DNA of 64,000 nucleotides from Noviherbaspirillum massiliense JC206 (lineage in GTDB: Bacteria > Pseudomonadota > Gammaproteobacteria > Burkholderiales > Burkholderiaceae_D). Position numbers and translations under genes: made by a program. Where the stretch lies: NCBI RefSeq assembly GCF_000312045.1, contig NZ_HE978635.1:546124-610123 (forward strand), in the 5' to 3' direction. Below the pieces are notes generated by a model that saw only the letters and a list, made by a program, of their open reading frames with translations, was not told the DNA's origin and did no database searches. Positions 16,842 to 25,575 of the stretch are shown here, piece by piece (the first letter of the stretch is position 1; each line of letters begins with the position of its first letter).

Positions 16842-17909
16842 ATGCGACGAACCGCACTGGTAGTGGGGGCTAGCGGCATCGGTGGAAGCCATGTTGCGCG
16901 TGAGCTGGTCACAAACGGCTGGACTGTTTACGGGCTGGCACGCCGGCCAGCACAAGATGTTGCCGGCATGATACCAGTCGCCGCTGACTTGCTTAAACCG
17001 GAGAGTCTTGGGGCGGCGCTGGCTGAAGTCAATCCGACACATGTATTTATTACGACCTGGATGCGCAAGGACACGGAAGCCGAGAATATCCAAGTCAACG
17101 GTAGCATGGTTCGGAATCTGCTCGCTGCACTTGCCTCAAAACAAATGCTGCGCCATGTAGCATTGGTGACCGGCTTGAAGCACTACCTTGGTCCGTTCGA
17201 GGCATATGCACAGTCGGGGACCTTGCCGGAGACGCCGTTGCGGGAAACTCAGCCACGGCTTCCCATCGAGAATTTTTACTATGCGCAGGAAGATGAGGTA
17301 TATGCCGCTGCCGAGCGTGATCGATTCACCTGGAGCATTCATCGTCCCCATACAGTGATCGGTATGGCCGTCGGTAATGCAATGAATCTCGGCACCACGC
17401 TGGCGGTCTACGCGTCGATATGCAAGGAGACTGGACGGGTGTTCCAATTTCCCGGCTCTGAAGCGCAATGGAAAGGTGTGTCCGACGTGACCGATGCGCG
17501 CATGCTGGCCAGGCAACTGGTTTGGGCAGCCGATACGGACGCTGCCCGCAATGAAGCGTTCAATATCGTGAACGGGGATGTGTTTCGCTGGAGCTGGTTG
17601 TGGGGACGACTGGCCGACTGGTTCGGCGTACCGGCGGCGGGATTCAGCGGCCGCGCGCAGCCACTCGAAGCCGCAATGGCAAACGATCATGCACGGTGGC
17701 GCGACATGGCGCAGCGCCATGGGCTGGCCGAACCGGATCTGGATCGCCTGGCGTCACCCTGGCATACCGACCTTGATCTGGGCCGGCCCATCGAAGTGAT
17801 GACCGATATGGCGAAAAGCCGCAAGCTTGGCTTTTCGGCCTATCAGGCAACCGATGAATCATTCTTTGACTTATTTTCCCAACTGCGGGCCGCGCGCCTG
17901 ATTCCCTGA
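16842..17909 (+). CDS. SDR family reductase, PRISE-like
   Basis: A 355-residue extended short-chain dehydrogenase. The nucleotide-binding motif VVGASGIGGSHVAREL is near residue 7, and LARRP at the end of strand 2 favours NADP(H). The active-site motif NFYYAQEDEVYAAAERD near residue 141 is typical of the PRISE group (progesterone 5-beta-reductase/iridoid synthase-like), which reduces activated enone C=C bonds. RPHTVIGMAVGNAMNLG follows. GGAGAAAG just before the ATG at 16842 fixes the start; an ATG at 16752 in the same frame is too early. It has no operon partner. The substrate is unknown. Confidence 0.88.
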   Translation: MRRTALVVGASGIGGSHVARELVTNGWTVYGLARRPAQDVAGMIPVAADLLKPESLGAALAEVNPTHVFITTWMRKDTEAENIQVNGSMVRNLLAALASKQMLRHVALVTGLKHYLGPFEAYAQSGTLPETPLRETQPRLPIENFYYAQEDEVYAAAERDRFTWSIHRPHTVIGMAVGNAMNLGTTLAVYASICKETGRVFQFPGSEAQWKGVSDVTDARMLARQLVWAADTDAARNEAFNIVNGDVFRWSWLWGRLADWFGVPAAGFSGRAQPLEAAMANDHARWRDMAQRHGLAEPDLDRLASPWHTDLDLGRPIEVMTDMAKSRKLGFSAYQATDESFFDLFSQLRAARLIP

Positions 17910-18112
17910 TCAGGTCGTGACGGACGGAGTTCTGCATGCTGGCTGTTCAGGCGGCATGAACCATTGACAAAGCGCATGCAATGGAGATTGGCTGCAATGA
18001 CATCGGACTTCATAGCGTCTTCCTGTCCCGCTTGCGCCTCCGCAGGTCGGCTTTGCTATCGTGAATTAAGCTTGGGCAGCGCCTCCCTCGTCAACTCATC
18101 AATACAGTAATT

Positions 18113-18628
18113 TTGGTCCGAACATCTCCGCTGATTGTGACGTTGAAACTGGATGACGTTTCCTTCGCGCGGCTAAATGAATTACGTCGGATTCATTTTC
18201 CACCGGAGCGCAACTTTTTATCCGCACACGTCACCTTATTCCATGCGCTTCCAGGCGAACAGCTGCCGACTATTTGTTCGCACTTGCAACAAATATGCGC
18301 ACACATGGCACCGATCCCTGTCGAATTTCCCCGCGTCCGGATGCTCGGCCGTGGAGTTGCCATCGAAATCGAGAGTGACGAGCTACAGCGTTTGCATGAT
18401 CAACTCGCAGCGTGCTTCAGTGCCTGGTTAAGCCCCCAGGACCGCCAACGCTTTCGGCCGCATGTCACCATTCAAAACAAGGTATCGCCGCAGCAAGCCC
18501 GTGAACTCCATGATTCCCTTGCGCCGCGGTGGACGATGATGTCAGGAAAATCGGCAAGCTTATTGTTATGGGAATACCGGGGCGGTCCCTGGCACTGTAT
18601 CGACGAGTTTCCATTTGCGGACGCATAG
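18113..18628 (+). CDS. 2'-5' RNA ligase family protein
   Basis: A 171-residue member of the 2H phosphoesterase superfamily. Both catalytic motifs are present: HVTLFHALPG near residue 39 and HVTIQNKVSP near residue 119. These proteins act on 2',5' or 2',3'-cyclic phosphate bonds in RNA or small nucleotides. The only possible start before conserved sequence is TTG at 18113; the nearest in-frame upstream stop is 51 bp earlier and no ATG or GTG lies between. A ribosome site is not obvious. It is a single gene. Confidence 0.88.
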   Translation: MVRTSPLIVTLKLDDVSFARLNELRRIHFPPERNFLSAHVTLFHALPGEQLPTICSHLQQICAHMAPIPVEFPRVRMLGRGVAIEIESDELQRLHDQLAACFSAWLSPQDRQRFRPHVTIQNKVSPQQARELHDSLAPRWTMMSGKSASLLLWEYRGGPWHCIDEFPFADA

Positions 18629-18938
18629 GGTGCTTCGATCAGGGCGTCTGACGCTTCTTCGATAAACCTGCAGGCTGTGCGCCGAGCCAATGCTGGCTCG
18701 GTGCCACAGTTTATGCCCATAAGGCCATTGGGATAGCCGTTGATGACAACCTGGCGCTCTTGGCGGACGTGTAAAGCCTGCCTCACGCCCGTGAGCTGCT
18801 GAATGTCTTAAAAGCGCTTCCCATATTCAGAATTGGAAATCATCTATTGTTGTCTACACGTCCGTTCTGGGGGGGACTTGTCAGTTCACGATCAGAACGT
18901 TCGGCATCCGGATCCGGGCTGGCCTGTCGAGTTAACGG
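18629..18938. other. Intergenic region between converging genes
   Basis: About 310 bp between the stops of the rightward RNA-ligase-like gene and the leftward peroxiredoxin gene. It contains a GGGGGGG run near 18871. No gene or convincing terminator hairpin was found. Confidence 0.4.
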
Positions 18939-19475
18939 CTAAAGCTCGCCTACGTACTCGCCGCGAGCGGGATAGTCGTGAGCGACGGCAAAATCAATCG
19001 CACCGATAAGATCTGTGAAGTTCGGCCGGGCAAACGGCATTGTCTGCACAGAGCCGTAGTATAGGGAACCATCAGGCCGTATGAGGAATACGCCAGGCTC
19101 GGAAAAGCGCGGCGGTTCTTCGATGCCGATAGACGTTTTCCCACGACTCTCTGACACATACAGGCCCCATTCTCTGGCCGTTCGCAGATCCAATCCGTAA
19201 CCCAGTGGCAGCCGGACAGCCTTGATTTTCTCTGCCATTGCGCCCGCTCGTTCCGCATCGTCCGAGGAAACTGCTAATACCCGTACGCCTCTCTTGTCAA
19301 ACTCGGGAACCAATCGTTCCAACTCCATCAGGTACTTGGCGCAAATAGGGCAGTGCAAGCCGCGGTAGAAAACCACCATGGTAAAACGCTCGGCATGCCC
19401 GCTCAGCAGGCTGAATGAACCGTGAGCAACGGTATTCACGGTGAGGGCAGGGACACTCTGGCGCGGAACAAGCAT
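18939..19475 (-). CDS. Peroxiredoxin-like AhpC/TSA family protein
   Basis: A 178-residue thioredoxin-fold protein of the AhpC/TSA-like group. The redox motif is FYRGLHCPICAKYLMELE (CxxC, near residue 37), where classic peroxiredoxins have a single peroxidatic cysteine. FLIRPDGSLYYGSVQTMPF follows near residue 130. It probably reduces peroxides or disulphides in the cytoplasm. A strong AGGAGG precedes the ATG at 19475. It diverges from an AraC-type regulator across a 91-bp gap, which suggests the regulator controls it (inference). Confidence 0.9.
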   Translation of the reverse strand: MLVPRQSVPALTVNTVAHGSFSLLSGHAERFTMVVFYRGLHCPICAKYLMELERLVPEFDKRGVRVLAVSSDDAERAGAMAEKIKAVRLPLGYGLDLRTAREWGLYVSESRGKTSIGIEEPPRFSEPGVFLIRPDGSLYYGSVQTMPFARPNFTDLIGAIDFAVAHDYPARGEYVGEL

Positions 19476-19566
19476 GATTTCCTCCTTCTATGGTTGGGTA
19501 GGAAACCAAATTCTGCTGTACTATCTGCAATCATTCGTTCAAATTCTCTAGCAATTCGTTCAAAAC
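19476..19566. promoter_or_regulatory. Divergent promoter region, peroxiredoxin / AraC
   Basis: A 91-bp AT-rich gap between two divergent starts. It contains the repeated half-motif ATTCGTTCAA (19532-19541 and 19555-19564, same orientation, centres 23 bp apart), a spacing suited to an AraC-family operator. This is a candidate autoregulatory site, not proven. Confidence 0.45.
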
Positions 19567-20400
19567 ATGGGACCAATGCGCCTTGACCGGCTTTCTGCAG
19601 TACTGGACGGGCTTGCTCCGACCATGATTGTCCGGTTTGCCGGCCAGATCTTGAACCCGCAAAGTTTCGAGCCAAATGAGTTCGACGGCCTGCGACTACA
19701 TCTGCTCACCCAGGGCCGGATGCAGGTCGAAAGGCCTGGCGAGGAATGCAAGACTCTCTCTGCACCCGCAGTTGCTGTTTTTCGGGCCGACGACCGCTAT
19801 TTGCTGCGCTCGCTGCCCGGCGATGATGCAGTGCATCTGCTGCACATCGACGCGTCATTTCAAGGACCAGCCGCCACCCTCCTGTTGGAAGCGTTCGATC
19901 GGCCCCTACTTCTAGCCCTCCGCGGCACGGATACAGAACTGGATCTCGTCGTGCAACTCATCGCGTCGGAACTTGCCGATCCCAGGTGCGGCCATCCCGC
20001 GCTCTTAGCCAGAGCCGGGGAAATACTTTTCATTGGCGTATTGCGGCACCTGCTCGCGCATCCCCGCACTGCATCCGGATTGCTCGGCGGTTTAGCTGAT
20101 CCGCGTATCGCCCGGACACTTGTTGCAGTTCATGGTGCTCCCGAGGCACCGTGGAGCCTGGAGACGATGGCAGAGCAAGCCGGCATGTCGAGGACGGCAT
20201 TCGCCGTCCGATTCCGGGAAGTGATGAGTCAGACGCCCGGCAATTATCTGAAAAGACTACGGCTATCGATAGCTGACAAGGTGGTGAGCAGGGGGGAAGG
20301 TCTGAAGCGTGCAGCGAAGCTCTCCGGATACGCGAGCGTCTCCGCGTTGTCGCGGGCGCTGGCCCAGCATGCTGCGACAACTGCCGGACGGGCCGTTTAG
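19567..20400 (+). CDS. AraC family transcriptional regulator
   Basis: A 277-residue regulator. The N-terminal cupin-like effector domain starts RLDRLSAVLDGLAPTMIV. The C-terminal double helix-turn-helix covers roughly residues 185-270, with PWSLETMAEQAGMSRTAFAV and the conserved TPGNYLKRLRL. The last recognition helix (GLKRAAKLSGYASVSALSRA) has the family pattern of GY.S.S.FSRAF slightly altered. It matches the group of AraC regulators that sit beside and control peroxiredoxin or reductase genes. Starts at 19567 or the next ATG at 19576 are both possible, as neither has a clear ribosome site. Confidence 0.92.
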   Translation: MGPMRLDRLSAVLDGLAPTMIVRFAGQILNPQSFEPNEFDGLRLHLLTQGRMQVERPGEECKTLSAPAVAVFRADDRYLLRSLPGDDAVHLLHIDASFQGPAATLLLEAFDRPLLLALRGTDTELDLVVQLIASELADPRCGHPALLARAGEILFIGVLRHLLAHPRTASGLLGGLADPRIARTLVAVHGAPEAPWSLETMAEQAGMSRTAFAVRFREVMSQTPGNYLKRLRLSIADKVVSRGEGLKRAAKLSGYASVSALSRALAQHAATTAGRAV

Positions 20401-20460
20401 GGTCGCAAGCGGGCATCCGCTCAGCGGCCTTTACTTATACCCTCAAGCATTCGTCGATAA

Positions 20461-22011
20461 TCAGCTCTGCAGCAAACAATACCCGCTCACATCCAGCGTC
20501 ACCGCGCGCTCCTCGACACGCGCATGCTCTCCAATCACGACCTCGGCGAAGTCGATGCCCTGCACCTTCTTTGCTGTTCCCTCCAGATTGAACAGACAGA
20601 CGATGCTGCTGCCCCCATGGCGGCGGGCGAACGCAAGCACACCTTCCGGTGAGTCAAGCAATTCGATGCTGCCCTGGTGCAGTTCCGGCCGCGCCTTGCG
20701 CAAGGCGATCAGTGTCCGCGCGAACTGCAGCATCGACTCCGGCTGCGCTTCCTGCAGCGCGACGTTCATGCCGAGGTGTGCCGGGTCGACCGGCAGCCAG
20801 GGTTCGGCATGGCTGAATCCGCCATGCAAGGCATCGGCCCAGGGCATGGGTGTGCGGCAGCCGTCGCGGCCCTTGAATTTCGGCCAGAAGGATTTGCCGA
20901 AGGGATCCTGCAGGCGCTCGAACGGGACCTCGGCCTGCGGCAGGCCGAGTTCCTCGCCCTGGTAGAGGCAGATGTCGCCGCGCATGGCGAGCAGCAGCGC
21001 GAAATGCATGCGGGCGGTGGCATCGCGGTCGCGGCCGTTCTGCCAGCGGGTGGCGACACGCGCCTTGTCGTGGTTACTCATCGCATAGCAGGCGGCGCTT
21101 TCATCATGGATGTGGTGTTCCAGCGTGGCGATGACATTACGCACATAGGCGGCACCGCTGTCGCCGCGCATCAGCGCGAAGCTGTAGGCGGAATGCAGGC
21201 GGCCGGGCTGAGTGTATTCGCCCATCAGCTTGAGCGGATCGGTGCCGCCGACCTCGGCCAGGCTGAATGCGCCGTAGGCGTCGAGGAGCTTGCGGACCTT
21301 TTCGAGGAAGGGCAGCATCTCGGGCCGGCCCTGGTCATACACATGCACCTGGAAGCCGTAGGGATGGAGCGCGTCGACGGGATTGTCGCGCGGCGGGTTG
21401 TTGCGCAGGAGCGTGTCCTGGAAGAGGTGGTTGCAGGCATCGAAGCGGAAACCGGACACGCCCATGTCGAGCCAGAAGTCCATTTCCGCCAGCACCGCCT
21501 TCTGCACATCCGGGTGATGCATGTTCAGGTCGGGCTGGCTGGAGAGGAAGGAGTGGAAGTAATACTGGCGCCGCTCCGCATCCCAGCGCCAGGCCGGGCC
21601 GCCGAATACCGATACCCAGTTGTTGGGCGGACTGCCATCCGGCTTCGGATCGGCCCAGAGGTACCAGTCATCCCTGCCGTTTTCCTTCGCCCGGCTTTGC
21701 CGGAACCATTCGTGTTCGTCCGAGGTGTGCGAAATCACCATGTCGACCAGGATGCCGAGACCCTGCGCCTTCGCGGCTTTCATCAGGCTCCTGAAATCTT
21801 CCATCGTGCCGAAAATCGGATCGACTGCGCGGTAATCGGCGACGTCGTAGCCGAAGTCTTTCATCGGCGACTTGAAGAAGGGGCTGATCCAGATGGCATC
21901 CACACCGAGACTCTTGATGTAGGCAAGCTTTCTTTCGATGCCTGCCAGGTCGCCTATGCCGTCACTGTTCGAGTCGTAAAAGCTTCTCGGATAAACCTGG
22001 TAAATGATCAT
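20461..22011 (-). CDS. GH13 alpha-glucosidase / oligo-1,6-glucosidase
   Basis: A 516-residue GH13 enzyme starting right at the first barrel strand, IIYQVYPRSFYDSNSDGIGD. The nucleophile lies in GFRFDACNH (Asp about residue 191), the acid in FSLAEVGGTD (about residue 257) and the third catalytic aspartate in MSNHDKAR (about residue 317). It releases glucose from the ends of maltose or isomaltose-type oligosaccharides. It is transcribed leftwards, divergent from glgE across 283 bp, so both could share control. Family members often carry about ten more residues before IIYQVYP; no ATG lies there. Two decayed partial copies of its 3' end occur at 9539-9750 and 16261-16640. Confidence 0.93.
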   Translation of the reverse strand: MIIYQVYPRSFYDSNSDGIGDLAGIERKLAYIKSLGVDAIWISPFFKSPMKDFGYDVADYRAVDPIFGTMEDFRSLMKAAKAQGLGILVDMVISHTSDEHEWFRQSRAKENGRDDWYLWADPKPDGSPPNNWVSVFGGPAWRWDAERRQYYFHSFLSSQPDLNMHHPDVQKAVLAEMDFWLDMGVSGFRFDACNHLFQDTLLRNNPPRDNPVDALHPYGFQVHVYDQGRPEMLPFLEKVRKLLDAYGAFSLAEVGGTDPLKLMGEYTQPGRLHSAYSFALMRGDSGAAYVRNVIATLEHHIHDESAACYAMSNHDKARVATRWQNGRDRDATARMHFALLLAMRGDICLYQGEELGLPQAEVPFERLQDPFGKSFWPKFKGRDGCRTPMPWADALHGGFSHAEPWLPVDPAHLGMNVALQEAQPESMLQFARTLIALRKARPELHQGSIELLDSPEGVLAFARRHGGSSIVCLFNLEGTAKKVQGIDFAEVVIGEHARVEERAVTLDVSGYCLLQS

Positions 22012-22294
22012 TGAAGTCTCACAAATCTGCGGCGGCTCGCCTCGCTGTCAATGCGAGGCGCTTCCCTGTTCGCCAATCTTATTGCCCATAAGAATCTCCC
22101 GCCAGGGTAGATCGCGCGCGCGGCTGTTTTGTTCCTGAAGGGCAACAGCAATTGTGGGCAGAACGATAAAGATCATCTCTTTCATGCAAGGAAGTTGCGA
22201 TTTCTGAATGTCTTCCTGAGAACAAATTGGCATTCTCGTCGCTCTTAATTGCAACCCTTGCATCCAGCCTCTTTTCATCCGATCCATCCCTTTC
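22012..22294. promoter_or_regulatory. Divergent promoter region, alpha-glucosidase / glgE operon
   Basis: A 283-bp non-coding stretch between the two diverging glucan gene units. It is richer in AT in its right half and should carry both promoters. A GCCTCGC / GCGAGGC hairpin with an 8-bp loop lies at 22048-22069. No operator can be assigned with confidence. Confidence 0.4.
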
Positions 22295-25200
22295 ATGAGC
22301 ATGCCCCGCGCAACACCTTTCCTGCCCCGGATCTATGCCCTGCATCCCGCTACTCCTGCATCGGAACTCGACGCGCATCTCGACCGTTGCGCACAGATGG
22401 GCTTCACCCATGTGCTGATGCCGACCGTCTCTGCAGCGCATGCCGGCGAGGCGCCGGGCGCTCTGACGCGCAGCTGCGCCCGGAACAAGCTGCAGCTGCT
22501 GGTCGACCTTGACATCGGCAGCGTCGCCGGCGACAACCGGCTAGCCGACACGCATCCGCACTGGTTCACCGGCGAGGAAGCCGATGACTTGCCGGACCCG
22601 CGCAGGCTTCCGCAGCAGCAGGCCGTGCGCAGGTTGCGCCTGGACGACCCCCAGGTTGCGGAAGACGTGCTCGGCTGGTGGTTGGGCCAACTGCGCGCCT
22701 TCGCCAATGCAGGTGTGGCAGGCTTTCGCTGCATCGATGTGGCCGGCCCGCCGGCGTCATATTGGAAGAAGCTGATCGAAGCGGCGAAGGCCGTGCAGCC
22801 ATCGCTGTGCTTCCTCGCCTGGACACCCGGATGCACGCCGGAGCAGCTCGAAGCCCTGGCCGATTGCGGTTTCGATGGCAGCTTTTCCTCCGGTGCCTGG
22901 TGGGACTACCGCTCGCGCTGGCTGGTGGAAGAGCAGGCGCGGCTGGCGCGCATCGCGCCGCCGATTGCCTTTCCCGACAGCCCGGATGGCGAGGTGATCG
23001 CGCGGGTGGCGGGATTCGACGAGATCGGTCAGCGCCGCCGCCTCTTCCAGCGCGCGCTGCGCCTGGCCGCGGCCACCGGCAACGGCATCCTGGTGCCCAT
23101 GGGATTTGAGTACGGCATGTCGCGCCGCGATGCGGCGGCGGGAGACGGTGAGCAGGCGGTGTTCGACCTTTCCGACGAGATCTCCCGCGCGAATGCCTTC
23201 ATTGCGGCCAGCGGCGCGGATTTCTATGGCGCCCATCTGCGCCTGCTGAGCGGCCTCGATGCGCAAGTCGCGGTACTGCTGCGCGAGCCTTGGGCTGAGC
23301 AGGCTGCGGCACAACCGGATTCCGGTGCGGCCCTCCTGATCGTCGCCAATGCCGACAGCGCGCGCGCCTGCGCCGTCAACGACAGCCGCCTGCTGGAACG
23401 CGGCGGCGGCTTCGTGCGCCATGAGCGCATCTGGCCGCAGTCCGGTATCGCACCCGCGCCGGGCCAGGCACTGGAGCTCGCTCCGGCGGAACTGCAAGTC
23501 TTCAGCGCACGCCGCCTCGCACCCATCCTGACGCCGCTGCCACAGGACGACGACGCCATCATCGCGGCAGCACGCATGCCGCGCATCGCGATCGAAGCGG
23601 TCACGCCCTCGGCAGACGAGGGCCGGTTCCCGGTCAAGCGCATCATCGGCGACGTGGTCCAGGTCGAGGCGGATGTGTTCATCGATGGCCATGACAAGCT
23701 GGCCGTCGTGCTCCTGTGGCGCAGCGCGGACGAAACCGAGTGGCATGAGACACGCATGCATCCGCTGGGCAACGACCGCTGGTGCGCGCCGCTGCCGCTC
23801 ACGCGCATCGGCCGCTACCTGTTTGCGGTCGAAGCCTGGCGCGACGCCTTCGCGACGTATCGCGATGAACTGGAAAAGAAAACCACGGCAGGCCTGAATG
23901 TCAGCCTCGAACTGGAAGAGGGGCGGCTGATGGTGGAAGCCGCCGCCCGCCATGCGAAGGAAAACGGCATCAGCGTCGCAGCCACCCTGAGCGCGCTGGC
24001 GCAGACGCTGCGTACTGCGGAGCCGGGCATGCGCGATGCCGCCGGCAACGATGGCGAACGGATCGCAGCCCTGCTGTCGGAACCGACCATGGAAGCGATG
24101 CGCGCAGCGGATGCGCGGCCGTTCGCGGTGCGCAGCGAACCGGTGTTGCGCATCGATGTGGAGCGCCCCGCTGCACGCTTTTCCAGCTGGTATGAATTGT
24201 TCCCGCGTTCGCAGAGCGGCGACCCCGCACGGCACGGGACCTTCGACGACGTGATCCGGCGCCTGCCCGCAATCCGGGCCATGGGCTTCGATACGCTCTA
24301 TTTCCCGCCCATCCATCCGATCGGCAGGAAGCATCGCAAGGGCCGCAACAACAGCCTGACCGCGGGGCCCGGCGAGCCCGGCAGCCCGTATGCGATTGGC
24401 GCGGAAGAGGGCGGGCATGATGCAATCCACCCGCAGCTCGGCACGCTGGACGACTTCCGCCGCCTGCGCGACGAAGCGAAGCGGCATGGCCTGGAACTGG
24501 CGCTTGATTTCGCGATCCAGTGTTCGCCCGACCACCCCTGGCTCAAGCAGCATCCGGAATGGTTCGCCTGGCGCCCCGACGGCTCGCTGCGCTATGCGGA
24601 GAATCCGCCGAAGAAATACCAGGACATCGTCAACGTCGATTTCTATGCCAAGGGTGCGGTGCCCGGCCTGTGGATGGCGCTGCGCGACGTGGTGCTGTTC
24701 TGGGTGCGCGAAGGCGTGCGCGTGTTCCGTGTCGACAATCCGCATACCAAGCCCTTGCCGTTCTGGGAATGGATGATCGCCGACATCCGCGGGCGCCACC
24801 CGGACACCATCTTCCTGTCCGAAGCCTTCACCCGACCGAAGATGATGTACCGGCTTGCCAAGGCGGGATTTTCGCAGTCCTACACCTATTTCACCTGGCG
24901 CCACACCAAGGAAGAATTCACCGAGTACCTGACGGAACTGACGCAGACGTCCGTGCGCGAATACTTCCGTCCGCATTTCTTCGTCAATACGCCCGACATC
25001 AATCCCTATTTCCTGCAGCGCTCGGGCCGGCCCGGCTTCCTGATCCGCGCCGCGCTGGCCACCATGCTGTCCGGCCTGTGGGGCATGTACAGCGGCTTCG
25101 AGCTGTGCGAAGGCACGCCGATACCGGGCAAGGAAGAATATCTGGATTCCGAAAAATACGAAATCAAGGCCTGGGACTGGCAACGTCCCGGCAACATCAT

Positions 25201-25573
25201 CCGAGAGATCAGCCAGCTTAACCGCATCCGCATGGAAAACCCTGCATTGCAATCCCACATGGGCGTGCGCTTCCTGCAAGCGTCCGACGATAACATCCTG
25301 TACTTCGCCAAAACCACCGAACCGGCCGACAGCGGCCAGCGCATCGGCGACAACGTAGTGCTGGTGGCGATCAACCTCGACCCGTTCGCCGCGCACGACG
25401 CGAAGATCGAACTGCCGATGTGGGAATTCGGCCTGGCGGACGATGGCATGCTCGAGGCCGACGACCTGGTCAATGGCGGCAAGGTCTCCTGGCACGGGAA
25501 AACCCAGCAGCTGAGGCTGGATCCGTATGACTGCCCCTACGCCATCTGGCGCATCCGCCACAGGGGGACTTGA
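22295..25573 (+). CDS. glgE: Maltose-1-phosphate maltosyltransferase GlgE with N-terminal GH13-like extension
   Basis: GlgE transfers maltose from alpha-maltose-1-phosphate to the end of a growing alpha-1,4-glucan. This 1092-residue protein has the full enzyme in residues about 430-1092: the DUF3416-type beta domain ([16 protein letters not shown]), the loop [20 protein letters not shown], the nucleophile in [11 protein letters not shown] (Asp about 814) and the acid in [11 protein letters not shown] (Glu about 843). Ordinary GlgE is about 660-700 residues. The extra first 430 residues look like a second GH13 barrel ([13 protein letters not shown]) whose acid site reads FLAWTPG, so it is probably inactive. 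It heads the operon; its stop overlaps a TTG start context of the next gene by a few bases. Confidence 0.95.
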   Translation: MSMPRATPFLPRIYALHPATPASELDAHLDRCAQMGFTHVLMPTVSAAHAGEAPGALTRSCARNKLQLLVDLDIGSVAGDNRLADTHPHWFTGEEADDLPDPRRLPQQQAVRRLRLDDPQVAEDVLGWWLGQLRAFANAGVAGFRCIDVAGPPASYWKKLIEAAKAVQPSLCFLAWTPGCTPEQLEALADCGFDGSFSSGAWWDYRSRWLVEEQARLARIAPPIAFPDSPDGEVIARVAGFDEIGQRRRLFQRALRLAAATGNGILVPMGFEYGMSRRDAAAGDGEQAVFDLSDEISRANAFIAASGADFYGAHLRLLSGLDAQVAVLLREPWAEQAAAQPDSGAALLIVANADSARACAVNDSRLLERGGGFVRHERIWPQSGIAPAPGQALELAPAELQVFSARRLAPILTPLPQDDDAIIAAARMPRIAIEAVTPSADEGRFPVKRIIGDVVQVEADVFIDGHDKLAVVLLWRSADETEWHETRMHPLGNDRWCAPLPLTRIGRYLFAVEAWRDAFATYRDELEKKTTAGLNVSLELEEGRLMVEAAARHAKENGISVAATLSALAQTLRTAEPGMRDAAGNDGERIAALLSEPTMEAMRAADARPFAVRSEPVLRIDVERPAARFSSWYELFPRSQSGDPARHGTFDDVIRRLPAIRAMGFDTLYFPPIHPIGRKHRKGRNNSLTAGPGEPGSPYAIGAEEGGHDAIHPQLGTLDDFRRLRDEAKRHGLELALDFAIQCSPDHPWLKQHPEWFAWRPDGSLRYAENPPKKYQDIVNVDFYAKGAVPGLWMALRDVVLFWVREGVRVFRVDNPHTKPLPFWEWMIADIRGRHPDTIFLSEAFTRPKMMYRLAKAGFSQSYTYFTWRHTKEEFTEYLTELTQTSVREYFRPHFFVNTPDINPYFLQRSGRPGFLIRAALATMLSGLWGMYSGFELCEGTPIPGKEEYLDSEKYEIKAWDWQRPGNIIREISQLNRIRMENPALQSHMGVRFLQASDDNILYFAKTTEPADSGQRIGDNVVLVAINLDPFAAHDAKIELPMWEFGLADDGMLEADDLVNGGKVSWHGKTQQLRLDPYDCPYAIWRIRHRGT

Positions 25574-25575
25574 GC

